DNA from: Akkermansia sp.
Lineage (GTDB): Bacteria > Verrucomicrobiota > Verrucomicrobiia > Verrucomicrobiales > Akkermansiaceae
DNA: 50,836 nucleotides
Reading direction: 5' to 3'
Assembly: GCA_017555025.1 (NCBI GenBank)
Contig: JAFZHC010000023.1
Coordinates: 1-50,836 of the forward strand
Each line of letters begins with the position of its first letter. Within the stretch, counting starts at the first letter, position 1. Positions 39,784 to 47,989 of this stretch are shown one piece after another. Both the position numbers and the translations under genes were made by a program. The notes under the pieces were generated by a model. That model saw nothing but the letters and a program-made list of their open reading frames with translations, did no database searches and was not told the DNA's origin.

Positions 39784-40250
39784 AGCAAGAACAATGCAAA
39801 CAGGAACATTATTCCGGCAGTAACAGACACGGAAACAATGCACCACACCTTTGCCACGCGGGCTCGGTGCTCAAACTCAACCATGTCTCCATTGCTGTAG
39901 GATGACTCTGCCATCAAAGCAAAAATCAGCGCCACCAAAGCAAAAACAGCGCTAATCTGAAAAAACATCATCGTAAACGCCAGCATGATGACGGAAAACA
40001 CCAAATGAGAGCTAGGTTTACGGGGTACGGCAGGACGTCCCCCGGGAACCGGAGCAACCAGACGCGTAGCTGAGTGTATGATGACCAACTCCGTTACGGG
40101 ACGCCATTCCTCCGCCCCCTCGGTGCAATACAAGTGCTCTCGCGTGAGCGCACCATTGCGAGCCATCACTTTGAGCGAATCGAGGCTAAGCGGCCCGGAC
40201 GGTGTACCGCCCGGCTTTACAATGTAAAACTGATTATCCTTGTCTATCAT
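39777..40250 (-). CDS. GYF_2 (DUF4339) membrane protein, CD225-like, paralogue B
   Basis: A 157-aa protein. Residues ~5-60 form a GYF_2 domain (FYIVKPGGTPSGPLSLDSL, then LYCTEGAEEWRPVTEL), a small fold that binds proline-rich peptides in eukaryotes. The C-terminal half has two membrane segments (VIMLAFTMMFFQISAVFALV, VSVSVTAGIMFLFALFLL) joined by a polar loop, reminiscent of CD225/dispanin proteins. It is a diverged tandem copy of the preceding gene, whose stop overlaps its ATG (ATGA at 40250), implying translational coupling. Confidence 0.8.
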   Translation of the reverse strand: MIDKDNQFYIVKPGGTPSGPLSLDSLKVMARNGALTREHLYCTEGAEEWRPVTELVIIHSATRLVAPVPGGRPAVPRKPSSHLVFSVIMLAFTMMFFQISAVFALVALIFALMAESSYSNGDMVEFEHRARVAKVWCIVSVSVTAGIMFLFALFLLA

Positions 40251-40696
40251 CACATTCTCCCTGATAGGAACTGCATCAATACCCAAAATGTTATGGCTAT
40301 TACGACATTCAGCAGGCAAAGATTCCGCACAGAGTCGGATGTACGTTTTGCCTCGGCATAACGACCTGCGGCATAAAATTCTGCCACTTTCTGAGATTTG
40401 AAAATGGAGTATACCCCCAACGGCAGGCAACCAATGAAGGTAAGCACAACACACCACACAAGGTGAGAAGAAGGCTTGACATGGGGAACTTCGCTCAAAT
40501 CAGCCGGGGGGAACGATGCATGTGCCAATATACCCAGCTCAGCCAGAGGTGCCCACTTCTCAGCCCCCGATTCGGCGTACAGATAATCAGCCGTAAGTTC
40601 CCCCTGCTTTGCCAGTTCCTCAATAATATCAACCGTAAGAGGCCCCATAGGAGAACCGCCCGGTTTCAGCACATAATACTCGGTATATTCAGGCAT
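40250..40696 (-). CDS. GYF_2 (DUF4339) membrane protein, CD225-like, paralogue A
   Basis: A 148-aa protein with an N-terminal GYF_2 domain (YYVLKPGGSPMGPLTVD, LYAESGAEKWAPLAEL). The C-terminal membrane region (CVVLTFIGCLPLGVYSIFKS, then AGRYAEAKRTSDSVRNLCLL and a second membrane segment) fits the CD225/dispanin pattern well. The domain pair is common in bacteria but has no established role. It overlaps the end of the NUDIX gene by 8 bp and the start of paralogue B by 4 bp. Confidence 0.82.
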   Translation of the reverse strand: MPEYTEYYVLKPGGSPMGPLTVDIIEELAKQGELTADYLYAESGAEKWAPLAELGILAHASFPPADLSEVPHVKPSSHLVWCVVLTFIGCLPLGVYSIFKSQKVAEFYAAGRYAEAKRTSDSVRNLCLLNVVIAITFWVLMQFLSGRM

Positions 40697-41195
40697 GTTG
40701 TTTAAGGAAATACAGCCCCGTATACACACGGGGGTCAATAGATTTACCGGCAGCCATCTGCTCTGTCAACCAGGCATCTATATCGGACAGCGGCACTTCA
40801 TGTACCGTTATATTTTCCCCCTCCACACCACCGCCATTTGTCTTCCTGACAAGCCCATCGGCAAGATAGAAAGAAATCACCTCGGAGGTAAGGCCGGGAG
40901 ATGAAGGGCCGGTAAAAAGATAACGCATAGCAGAGGCCTCATACCCCGTCTCCTCAAGCAACTCACGACCGGCCGCCACAACACCATCTTCAGGCTCAAT
41001 ATCACCAATCAGACCGGCCGGAAAACATATACTCTGCGCAGCAATCGGAGGGCGGTATTCCTCTACCAGCAACACCTTACCCTCTGCAGTACAGGCAAAA
41101 ATCATGGCTGCAGCGGTATTGTTCACTCGCTCACAGTACTCCCAGCGCCCGGCGCAGACCATGTTCAGAAATTTTCCTTTGTAAAGAGTTTCCAT
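40689..41195 (-). CDS. NUDIX hydrolase, ADP-ribose pyrophosphatase-like
   Basis: A 168-aa NUDIX enzyme, probably hydrolysing ADP-ribose or a similar nucleoside diphosphate sugar. The N-terminus METLYKGKFL and RWEYCERV fit the ADP-ribose pyrophosphatase group. The Nudix box is AGLIGDIEPEDG followed by RELLEETGYEA. ATG 41195 matches the family start, and a -10-like GAGAAT lies 6 bp upstream with a weak -35. The frame stays open to ATG 41294, which would add 33 residues with a convincing lipoprotein signal (YVLWAVGVLLSSC). First gene of a three-gene unit with the GYF_2 pair. Confidence 0.82.
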   Translation of the reverse strand: METLYKGKFLNMVCAGRWEYCERVNNTAAAMIFACTAEGKVLLVEEYRPPIAAQSICFPAGLIGDIEPEDGVVAAGRELLEETGYEASAMRYLFTGPSSPGLTSEVISFYLADGLVRKTNGGGVEGENITVHEVPLSDIDAWLTEQMAAGKSIDPRVYTGLYFLKQHA

Positions 41196-41304
41196 ACGAT
41201 TATTCTCGCTTGTCTGTGTTGCAGGCTCACAGGAAGACAACAATACCCCCACAGCCCACAACACATATCTGAAAAAAGAAGGGGTAGTCATCATAATGTA
41301 GTCG

Positions 41305-41343
41305 GGAAAAGCCCGGCGGCGATGCAGTAGCACCGCCGCCGGG
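41305..41343 (-). terminator. Terminator after ilvE
   Basis: Minus strand: CCCGGCGGCGG and CGCCGCCGGG form a 10-bp GC stem followed by CTTTTCCC. It separates ilvE from the NUDIX unit. Confidence 0.65.
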
Positions 41344-41355
41344 TAAAGAGATTTT

Positions 41356-42207
41356 TTACTCGCGCACCAGCGTGCGGAAGCGAGCAAGGATGCGGCCGGT
41401 AACAGGACCGGCAACACCGGCACCAATCTTACGGCCATCAAGAGAGGTAGCGGCAATTACCTCAGCCGCAGTACCGGTAAGGAAGCATTCGTCAGAGCTG
41501 AGGATATCAAAGCGGTTCATGACCTTCTCCACGCAGGGAATACCCAGCTCTTCACAAATATCGAATACGGCGTGGCGGGTAATGCCACCCAGAGCACCCT
41601 CCGTAAGGGGAGGAGTCATCACAACACCGTTGCGAACGATGAAGATATTATCACCCGTACACTCGGCAACATTGCCACGCTGGTTGAGCATGAGAGCCTC
41701 GCCGGCGCCCTGAGCCACGGCCTCCATCTTAGCGGAAATACCGTTGAGGTAGTTCAGGCTCTTTACCTGCGGACAAAGGATGTCGGGATTCGGACGACGG
41801 AAAGATGAGGTAATCATGCTCAGTCCGTTCTCATACATCTCTGCAGGATAAAGTGCAATATTCTGAACGATAATGAACATGCTGGGTTTGGGGCAGTTAC
41901 GGGGATTAAGCCCGAGATCGCCCTTACCACGCGTCACAACCAGACGGATGTAACCATCCTCCATGCCGTTGGCAGCCACGGTATCGCGGGTAGCCTGACA
42001 TACCTCATCAAAGCTCCAGGGACACTCAATGGAAAGGTAACGCATGGAATCAAAGAGGCGTACAATGTGCTCCTCAAGGCGGAACACCTTGCCGGAGTAG
42101 AAGCGGATACCTTCGAAAACACCATCGCCGTACAGCACACCATGATCGAAGACCGAGACAGTAGCCTCGCTCGAATCAACCAATTTTCCATCTAACCAGA
42201 TTTTCAT
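41356..42207 (-). CDS. ilvE: Branched-chain amino acid aminotransferase
   Basis: A 283-aa fold-type IV PLP enzyme that makes valine, leucine and isoleucine from their keto acids. DHGVLYGDGVFEGIRFYSG, VKSLNYLNGISAKMEA (with the PLP lysine), AECTGDNIFIVRNG and FLTGTAAEVIA are diagnostic. D-amino acid aminotransferases share the fold; EGIRFYSG and the length favour IlvE. A TATAAT box lies about 24 bp upstream (42236-42231) without a good -35. Single gene with a terminator on each side. Confidence 0.92.
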   Translation of the reverse strand: MKIWLDGKLVDSSEATVSVFDHGVLYGDGVFEGIRFYSGKVFRLEEHIVRLFDSMRYLSIECPWSFDEVCQATRDTVAANGMEDGYIRLVVTRGKGDLGLNPRNCPKPSMFIIVQNIALYPAEMYENGLSMITSSFRRPNPDILCPQVKSLNYLNGISAKMEAVAQGAGEALMLNQRGNVAECTGDNIFIVRNGVVMTPPLTEGALGGITRHAVFDICEELGIPCVEKVMNRFDILSSDECFLTGTAAEVIAATSLDGRKIGAGVAGPVTGRILARFRTLVRE

Positions 42208-42263
42208 AATAAAAAAATTGTGAACAGAGCCATTATAGCCACTTTGCCACGTAAATAAAGCAG

Positions 42264-42289
42264 AAAAAATGGCTGTATACCATTTTTTT
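42264..42289 (-). terminator. Terminator after rnc
   Basis: AAAAAATGG/CCATTTTTT around a 7-base loop, 15 bp past the rnc stop. The T-run is part of the stem. Confidence 0.65.
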
Positions 42290-42303
42290 CGCCAGCTAAG
42301 GCA

Positions 42304-42990
42304 TCATTCCTGCTCCCATAATCGAAGCGAGAGCGCATTCTGAGCAGATGCCACCTGAGCGCGATGTTTACTAGGAGCCTCGGCCTCACCTATCACACGG
42401 TCATGCCAGACAGCCCGGGCATGGAACGGGCCGGCAGGTTGCGCAGGATTGACAGGCTCCACCACATATTCAGGGCCCGTACCATCAATTGCCTGAAGAA
42501 TTTCCAACAACTTTCCCTTGTAATTAATCTCAAGGTAATTCTCAGCCCCGGCAAGACTCTCGGCCATCAGATGCAGCGCGACCTTGCGCACAGCGTTGTA
42601 GTTGGAGTCCATCATAACAGCGCCGATAACGCTTTCAAACGTATTGGCCAGAACAGAAACAGCCCGACGGCCACCCGTCTTTTCCAACTGCGGGCTCATG
42701 AGGATATATTCCCCCCAGCCAAGTTTTTCACAGAGGCCGGCAAGGTGTTGACGGCTTACAATACCGGAGCGCAGTTTGGTAAGAGTTCCTTCATCAGCCT
42801 TTGGGAAGAGCGAAAACAATTCACGGCTCACCACCAGTTCCAGCACAGCATCACCCAGAAATTCAAGACGCTCGTAATTAAGATTGGTCTTTTTCTTTTG
42901 GTCGGAACTCGGGTGACTGAGCGCCTGCTTCAGCCATGCCGTATCAGTAAATTTATACCCCAGCGATTCCTCTATTGCCTCAAACTGCAT
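42304..42990 (-). CDS. rnc: Ribonuclease III
   Basis: A 228-aa double-strand-specific endonuclease for rRNA and mRNA processing. The catalytic domain carries the signature NYERLEFLGDAVLELVVSR with the metal-binding Glu and Asp, LTKLRSGIVS, and NTFESVIGAVMMD. The C-terminal ~70 residues form the double-stranded RNA-binding domain (NYKGKLLEILQAIDGTGPEY, HRAQVASAQNAL). ATG 42990 (MQFEAIEESLGY) is chosen because a promoter -10 box TATGAT ends exactly 6 bp upstream; an ATG at 43041 would lie upstream of that promoter. It is divergent from ftsH. Confidence 0.93.
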   Translation of the reverse strand: MQFEAIEESLGYKFTDTAWLKQALSHPSSDQKKKTNLNYERLEFLGDAVLELVVSRELFSLFPKADEGTLTKLRSGIVSRQHLAGLCEKLGWGEYILMSPQLEKTGGRRAVSVLANTFESVIGAVMMDSNYNAVRKVALHLMAESLAGAENYLEINYKGKLLEILQAIDGTGPEYVVEPVNPAQPAGPFHARAVWHDRVIGEAEAPSKHRAQVASAQNALSLRLWEQE

Positions 42991-42996
42991 GCGCTC

Positions 42997-43025
42997 ATCA
43001 TACCACAGGTCTGACTGTTTGGCGA
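42997..43025 (-). promoter_or_regulatory. Leaderless-type promoter of rnc
   Basis: Minus strand: TCGCCA (43025-43020), a 17-bp spacer and TATGAT (43002-42997), then 6 bp to ATG 42990. Confidence 0.6.
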
Positions 43026-43076
43026 GCTTAGGTGGCGTCATGACATGCTTTTGATGCTTTATGTCTCGAAATGTCG

Positions 43077-43105
43077 TTTAACTCTGTGCCGAGATAGGAT
43101 AAAAT
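43077..43105 (+). promoter_or_regulatory. Promoter of ftsH-rsfS
   Basis: TTTAAC (43077-43082), a 17-bp spacer and TAAAAT (43100-43105). The -10 overlaps the in-frame ATG at 43104, which therefore cannot start translation from this transcript. Confidence 0.6.
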
Positions 43106-43127
43106 GAAGAAAATCATCACTAAGCCA

Positions 43128-45431
43128 ATGGCAGACCAGAACCAGAACAAAAACGGACTTCCGCCCATGCAGGGCAACACTCCCAACTGGGGGCTGTGGA
43201 TTCTCATGGCCGTCATCACCGGCATTCTGCTGCTTGCCTTCACCTCCGATGGCAGCATGGGCAGCCCGGCCCGCAACATTTCTCTGGAGGAATTCCGCAA
43301 AGATTATCGCAACGGTAAAATAGTTCTCACCGATCCGGAGCACTACCCCGTAGAGGTTGTGAGCAACGACAGCTCCAGCAATGGCACCATCTATGCCTAT
43401 GCTTACAAACAGGAGCCCAAGTTCACTTATGCCCCGTTCTACATGCCCTTCACCGAAAGTGAAGAGCTCAAGACTCTTTTCAACCGCTACGGCATCACCC
43501 AGAACAAGGTCGCACTCTGCCCCACGTTGGAGGGAGACAAGGTGATTTCCACCGAATACTTCCGCAAGCTCGGTGAGGAAGGGCGAATTGTCGACACCAA
43601 GGACAAGCAGCCGACTATCATCTATGCCACCAACGAGCATACGGCCGGTGTCGTTGTAGGTGAATACCGCAAAAACCCTGAAGGGGCCATCAATCGCAAA
43701 GACGTAGAGCCGGTAAGCGTAACCTTCAGCCGCACTTTCCAGGGCGATCAGGTACGCGACATGCTCGGCAGCCACGCCGTATATAAAGTGGAGAGCAACA
43801 CTTGGGAGATGATTCTCATCAACTGTCTGCCGGTAGTACTTATTTTCATCATTCTCATTTTCCTCTTCCGAGCCCAGAGCGGTGGCCCCAGCGGTGCAAT
43901 GAAGTTTGCCCGCAGTCGAGCCCGTCTGCTCGACCCGAGCCAGAACCAGATTACCTTTAAGGATGTGGCCGGTATTTCTGAAGCTAAGGAAGAAGTGTGG
44001 GAAATTGTGGAGTTCCTGCGCAACCCCAAGAAGTTCCGCAATCTGGGCGGTACCATTCCCAAGGGCGTGCTGATGGTCGGTCCTCCCGGTACCGGTAAAA
44101 CCCTGCTGGCCAAAGCTATTGCAGGCGAGGCTGATGTACCTTTCTACACCATCTCCGGCTCTGACTTTGTAGAAATGTTTGTGGGTGTGGGTGCCAGCCG
44201 CGTGCGCGACATGTTTGCAGAGGCTAAGAAGCACTCCCCCTGCCTTATCTTCATCGACGAAATCGATGCCGTAGGCCGTCACCGCGGCCATGGTGTGGGC
44301 GGCGGTCACGACGAGCGCGAACAAACCCTCAATGCCCTGCTCGTGGAGATGGACGGTTTCGCCGCTAATGAAAACGTAATCGTGATTGCGGCCACCAACC
44401 GAGTGGATGTACTTGACCCCGCTCTGCTGCGCCCCGGTCGATTTGACCGTCAGGTCGTTGTCCACCTGCCCGATGCCGCCGGGCGAGAGCAAATTCTGCG
44501 CGTACACGCCCGCAAGGTTAAACTCGACCCCTCAGTTGACCTTAACCCGATAGCTCGCGCCACGACCGGATTCTCCGGTGCTGAACTTGCCAACTTGGTG
44601 AACGAAGCAGCCTTAATTGCAGCCCGCCGTAACAAGGAAACCATAACGCAAAGCGATTTGGAGGAGGCCCGCGAAAAGGTTCGTTGGGGTCGAGAGCGTC
44701 GTTCTCTCGAAATCACCGATAAGGAGAAATACAATACAGCCGTGCACGAAGCCGGTCACGCCATCTGCCTACTCAAGACAGAACTCCGCAAGAGCCTGCC
44801 GCTGCACAAAGTAACCATCATTCCCCGCGGTCCGGCATTGGGCGTAACCATGATGCTGCCAGACGAAGACAAACACAGCGAATACAAGAGCGAATTGCTC
44901 GACTATATCGTGATGGCTATGGGTGGCCGCTGTGCTGAGCAGGTCGTATTTGGCGACATTTCCGGCGGTGCACGAGGTGATATTCAGTCTGCAACATCCA
45001 TCGCCCGCAAGATGGTGTGCGTGTATGGCATGAGCGAAAAGCTTGGCCCCATTGAGTACGGCACCAGCCACAACGAAGTATTCTTAGCTCGCGATATCTC
45101 TCAAACCACGCGCAATTATTCCGAGCGTACGGCTCAGCTGATTGATGAGGAAATTCAGCGCATTGTGACGGAGAATTACAACCGCGCCATCGACATTCTC
45201 ACGCAAAACAAAGAACGTCTGCTCCTCATTGCAGACAAACTCATCGAGTTTGAAACCCTCAACGGTGAACAAATTGCAGAACTTCTGGAAACAGGAGCCA
45301 TGAGCAATCCGCCCACCCGCGAGCTTCCCCCCGCTATGCCGGAGGAACTCGATGCACCCACCGACCTGCAGACACCGGATGACCAGCCCCCGGCACCGGC
45401 CACCCCCGAAACAGAACAGAGTAACATTTAA
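43128..45431 (+). CDS. ftsH: ATP-dependent zinc metalloprotease FtsH
   Basis: A 767-aa membrane AAA protease that extracts and degrades membrane and regulatory proteins. Two membrane segments ([16 protein letters not shown] near residue 20; [20 protein letters not shown] near 230) flank a longer-than-usual periplasmic domain of ~190 residues. The AAA module has [11 protein letters not shown] (Walker A), [12 protein letters not shown] (Walker B), and the second region of homology [20 protein letters not shown]. The zinc protease site is AVHEAGHAI. The C-terminal tail is Pro-rich. ATG 43128 is preferred because ATG 43104 lies in the -10 box. Confidence 0.96.
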   Translation: MADQNQNKNGLPPMQGNTPNWGLWILMAVITGILLLAFTSDGSMGSPARNISLEEFRKDYRNGKIVLTDPEHYPVEVVSNDSSSNGTIYAYAYKQEPKFTYAPFYMPFTESEELKTLFNRYGITQNKVALCPTLEGDKVISTEYFRKLGEEGRIVDTKDKQPTIIYATNEHTAGVVVGEYRKNPEGAINRKDVEPVSVTFSRTFQGDQVRDMLGSHAVYKVESNTWEMILINCLPVVLIFIILIFLFRAQSGGPSGAMKFARSRARLLDPSQNQITFKDVAGISEAKEEVWEIVEFLRNPKKFRNLGGTIPKGVLMVGPPGTGKTLLAKAIAGEADVPFYTISGSDFVEMFVGVGASRVRDMFAEAKKHSPCLIFIDEIDAVGRHRGHGVGGGHDEREQTLNALLVEMDGFAANENVIVIAATNRVDVLDPALLRPGRFDRQVVVHLPDAAGREQILRVHARKVKLDPSVDLNPIARATTGFSGAELANLVNEAALIAARRNKETITQSDLEEAREKVRWGRERRSLEITDKEKYNTAVHEAGHAICLLKTELRKSLPLHKVTIIPRGPALGVTMMLPDEDKHSEYKSELLDYIVMAMGGRCAEQVVFGDISGGARGDIQSATSIARKMVCVYGMSEKLGPIEYGTSHNEVFLARDISQTTRNYSERTAQLIDEEIQRIVTENYNRAIDILTQNKERLLLIADKLIEFETLNGEQIAELLETGAMSNPPTRELPPAMPEELDAPTDLQTPDDQPPAPATPETEQSNI

Positions 45432-45451
45432 CCCATCTCTCACGTATTATC

Positions 45452-45808
45452 ATGAACAGCAAAGAACTGGCATTTGCCTGCGCAGCTGCAGCCGATGAGG
45501 CCAAAGCTACCAACATCGCCGTGTACGACCTGCGCGGCACTTCCTCCATTACAGACTTCGCGATTGTCTGCACGGCAACCTCAACCCCGCACCTGCGTGC
45601 CGTGCTTGCCGGCATCGATAAGGAAGTAGGCGAGAAGTACAACGTGGAGCCTGTCTATGCCGAGCGCACCCCCAACGCCCTGTGGTCCGTGCTGGACTAC
45701 ATCGACGTAATGGTTCACATCATGGCTGATGAAGTGCGCGGCTTCTACGGACTCGAAAAGTTCTGGAAAGAAGAAAACCGCGTAGAGTGGTCCCCCTCCG
45801 CCGAGTAA
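45452..45808 (+). CDS. rsfS: Ribosomal silencing factor RsfS
   Basis: A 118-aa member of the YbeB/Iojap family that binds ribosomal protein L14 and blocks subunit joining under starvation. TSSITDFAIVCTATSTPHLRA, by position residues 30-50, and WSVLDYIDVMVHIMADEVRGFYGLEKFW, residues ~72-100, are the conserved blocks. The length is typical. It follows ftsH after 20 bp and precedes a strong terminator, so it is co-transcribed with the protease. Confidence 0.94.
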   Translation: MNSKELAFACAAAADEAKATNIAVYDLRGTSSITDFAIVCTATSTPHLRAVLAGIDKEVGEKYNVEPVYAERTPNALWSVLDYIDVMVHIMADEVRGFYGLEKFWKEENRVEWSPSAE

Positions 45809-45837
45809 TTGCAGAACAGACCTAGGCAAGATTTTCA

Positions 45838-45868
45838 GGCCGCAGCCCTGGGGCTGCGGCCTTTTTTA
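45838..45868 (+). terminator. Terminator after rsfS
   Basis: GGCCGCAGCCC/GGGCTGCGGCC around a tiny loop, followed by TTTTTT, 30 bp after the stop. Confidence 0.92.
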
Positions 45869-45907
45869 TACCTGATTCCGATACATTTGTCCCATTGAAC
45901 CAAGCAC

Positions 45908-45942
45908 AAAAGCTCGTCACCAACAAAGCGGTGACGAGCTTT
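45908..45942 (-). terminator. Terminator of the heptose operon
   Basis: AAAGCTCGTCACC/GGTGACGAGCTTT around 8 bases. On the minus strand it follows the glycosyltransferase stop by 28 bp and ends in TTTTGTG. Confidence 0.8.
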
Positions 45943-45969
45943 CACTACTTATGGTTAAGTGCTTTCTGC

Positions 45970-46905
45970 TTACTGCACCGGGACAGCAGCATCCACTATA
46001 GGTTGTAATTTCTCCCACACCATATCTACTGTAACCTTATCAATAGTTCCGGGAGATACTAAATTAATTGACAAAGGACCGCGGGTAATACTTGCCGCTG
46101 TTCGCTGATCAAAAATGGCAATTACCGGACGCCCGGAGTACGCCGCGATATGCGAAGGACCGGTATCATTACCCACGCAAGCGATCGAACGACGAACCAA
46201 ATCCGGAATATCCAGCAGAGACGTCTTATTCAACATGCTAACCGCCATGGGGGATGCAGCACAAATAGCATCAACTTCGGCAGCCTCAGCCTTTGTTCCC
46301 ATCACAACTGAATAAACTCCCTTCTCGGAAAGATGCTGAACGATAGCTTTGTAATTTTCTACCGGCCAACGCTTATATGGATGCGTCGGAGAACAGCCGG
46401 GAATCATAAGAACGAAGCGCTCAGGCAATTCGCCGAAATGCTTATTTTCTCCATGAAGGAAAGACAAATCCGTCATCTCCCAGGGAAGGGCAATAGAATC
46501 CAGCGTAAGAGTCCCCCTGCTGCATGATTTCTTTTTGCTCACATTAAGGCAAGTTCTCTTTACAACATCACACCACATGAAAGAAGATGGAGCCAACCAA
46601 CGAATAAGAGGAAAATACTTCTTAGTCGTTCTTTTGTTACACTGAAAATCAATTATACCATCAAAGTTCCCCTGAATCACCTCTCGAAACAAGCGCACCT
46701 GCTCTTTCAAATTGAAGTACGAAACTCTGTTATCGACAATAAAATCAGAGAACATCCCAGTTTGTTTCGCTATCTGAATCAGCGAGCGATGGGTCATCAA
46801 TGTAAACCTGGCATCCGGATAGACTTTACGCAAGTTCATGATACTCCCCAGAGCTATGATGAAATCGCCCAATGCCCCAAGTTTAATTACTAATATATTT
46901 TTCAT
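45970..46905 (-). CDS. Glycosyltransferase family 9 (heptosyltransferase-like)
   Basis: A 311-aa GT-B enzyme of the LPS heptosyltransferase family, expected to transfer heptose from ADP-heptose to the lipid A-core. The N-terminus ILVIKLGALGDFIIALGSI and the donor-site region MIPGCSPTHPYKRWPVENY and CVGNDTGPSHIAAYSGRPVI are diagnostic. The C-terminus QRTAASITRGP lacks the usual histidine-rich loop. It is last in the hldE-gmhA-gmhB-GT9 unit, starting 12 bp after gmhB, which fits the substrate. Whether it is WaaC, WaaF or another transferase cannot be said. Base composition is AT-richer than the window average. Confidence 0.88.
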   Translation of the reverse strand: MKNILVIKLGALGDFIIALGSIMNLRKVYPDARFTLMTHRSLIQIAKQTGMFSDFIVDNRVSYFNLKEQVRLFREVIQGNFDGIIDFQCNKRTTKKYFPLIRWLAPSSFMWCDVVKRTCLNVSKKKSCSRGTLTLDSIALPWEMTDLSFLHGENKHFGELPERFVLMIPGCSPTHPYKRWPVENYKAIVQHLSEKGVYSVVMGTKAEAAEVDAICAASPMAVSMLNKTSLLDIPDLVRRSIACVGNDTGPSHIAAYSGRPVIAIFDQRTAASITRGPLSINLVSPGTIDKVTVDMVWEKLQPIVDAAVPVQ

Positions 46906-46917
46906 TTCGGCAAGTGA

Positions 46918-47421
46918 TTATAAAACAGGTATAAGTTCGCGAGGGTCTTTCACCACCGCCGTGGCCATAGGCTCACTCAACTCTGAACTAAGCAAATAAT
47001 TACGCCCCACACCGGCATTTACGCCTGCCTGTACATCTCGAGGTTTATCCCCAAGAGATAATGAGCTTGCCATATCTATCTGCCAACGCTCAGCAGCTTT
47101 GATAAATAACCCGGGATTAGGTTTACGCTCCTCATGCTCCAGCCAAGGACAATGCAATACATCGAGAATGGGTACAGCAAATTCAGCAAAACGATTTCTC
47201 AGGTAGTGAGTAAACACGGCATAATCATTTTCAGAAAAATACCCTCGTTCTATCCCCGACTGATTGGTAATAATGACAATATCATACCCGGCAGCAACAG
47301 CGGCCCGACAACAATCAACAATGCCGGGAACCCACTCAAAATCCTCAGGCCGATAAACATAGTGCTTATCGATATTTATCGTACCATCACGATCAAGAAA
47401 GAAAGCACGCCGCTTACTCAT
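46918..47421 (-). CDS. gmhB: D-glycero-D-manno-heptose 1,7-bisphosphate 7-phosphatase
   Basis: A 167-aa HAD-family phosphatase. Motif I FFLDRDGTIN with the nucleophile and acid/base aspartates, motif II IIITNQSGIERGYF, the lysine of KPNPGLF and motif III SLGDKPRDVQAG are present. The zinc-binding loop of classical GmhB is missing: LHCPWLEHEERKPNPG has no CxC and is about nine residues shorter. ATG 47421 overlaps the gmhA stop by 8 bp; an upstream ATG at 47436 is less likely. The gene order makes the heptose role secure despite the altered loop. Confidence 0.88.
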   Translation of the reverse strand: MSKRRAFFLDRDGTINIDKHYVYRPEDFEWVPGIVDCCRAAVAAGYDIVIITNQSGIERGYFSENDYAVFTHYLRNRFAEFAVPILDVLHCPWLEHEERKPNPGLFIKAAERWQIDMASSLSLGDKPRDVQAGVNAGVGRNYLLSSELSEPMATAVVKDPRELIPVL

Positions 47422-47983
47422 ACATAGCCTTTTCAACTAACTCACAAATGAGATGCCCGCAGGTAATATGCTGCTCCTGAATATGATTAGTCACTCCGGC
47501 AGGCACAGCCAGGCACAAATCAGCAGCTTCTTTCATTTTACCCCCGGCTTTACCGGTAAAGGCTACGGTAGTAATCCCCATAGCGGAAGCCTGTTCAAAA
47601 GCACGCAGTACATTACGACTATTACCACTAGTGGAAAGCCCAATAAGGATATCGCCGGCTTTACCAAGCCCTTCCACCTGGCGGCGGAAAACATCATCAT
47701 AACCATAATCGTTGCCGATAGCCGTCAGAATAGATGTATCCACGGTCAGAGCTACGGAATTAAGTGCGGCACGCTCCATTTTATAACGCCCCACAAACTC
47801 AGCGGCGAGATGTTGAGAATCAGCAGCTGAACCACCATTACCACAAAACATCACTTTTCCACCCTTCTTGAGAGCATCGACACAAGCATCAACAATAGCC
47901 AGAATAACATCAGCATTTGCTGCCAATGCATTCATGTTTTCGGCCAATTCCCTCAGCTCAGCACAAATCCAATCGCGTTTCAT
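47414..47983 (-). CDS. gmhA: Sedoheptulose 7-phosphate isomerase
   Basis: A 189-aa SIS-fold enzyme for the first step of ADP-heptose synthesis. CGNGGSAADSQHLAAEFVGR carries the phosphate loop and zinc ligands His and Glu; LSTSGNSRNVLRAFEQA is the second SIS loop; IQEQHITCGHLICE supplies Gln and His ligands. The length is typical. It starts 6 bp after the hldE stop and overlaps gmhB. Confidence 0.96.
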   Translation of the reverse strand: MKRDWICAELRELAENMNALAANADVILAIVDACVDALKKGGKVMFCGNGGSAADSQHLAAEFVGRYKMERAALNSVALTVDTSILTAIGNDYGYDDVFRRQVEGLGKAGDILIGLSTSGNSRNVLRAFEQASAMGITTVAFTGKAGGKMKEAADLCLAVPAGVTNHIQEQHITCGHLICELVEKAMYE

Positions 47984-47989
47984 AATATA

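Noticed and set aside
41202..41230. Leaderless promoter of the NUDIX gene as an eighth certain case
   Set aside because: GAGAAT and GTGAGC are at the right distances but match the consensus poorly, so it was not counted among the seven.
43104..43127. ATG 43104 as start of ftsH
   Set aside because: It overlaps the -10 TAAAAT of the best promoter; the next ATG at 43128 leaves a normal leader.
43059..44507. 482-codon open frame on the minus strand opposite ftsH
   Set aside because: It lies entirely antisense to the well-supported ftsH, whose motifs are complete; the translation has no recognisable domain.
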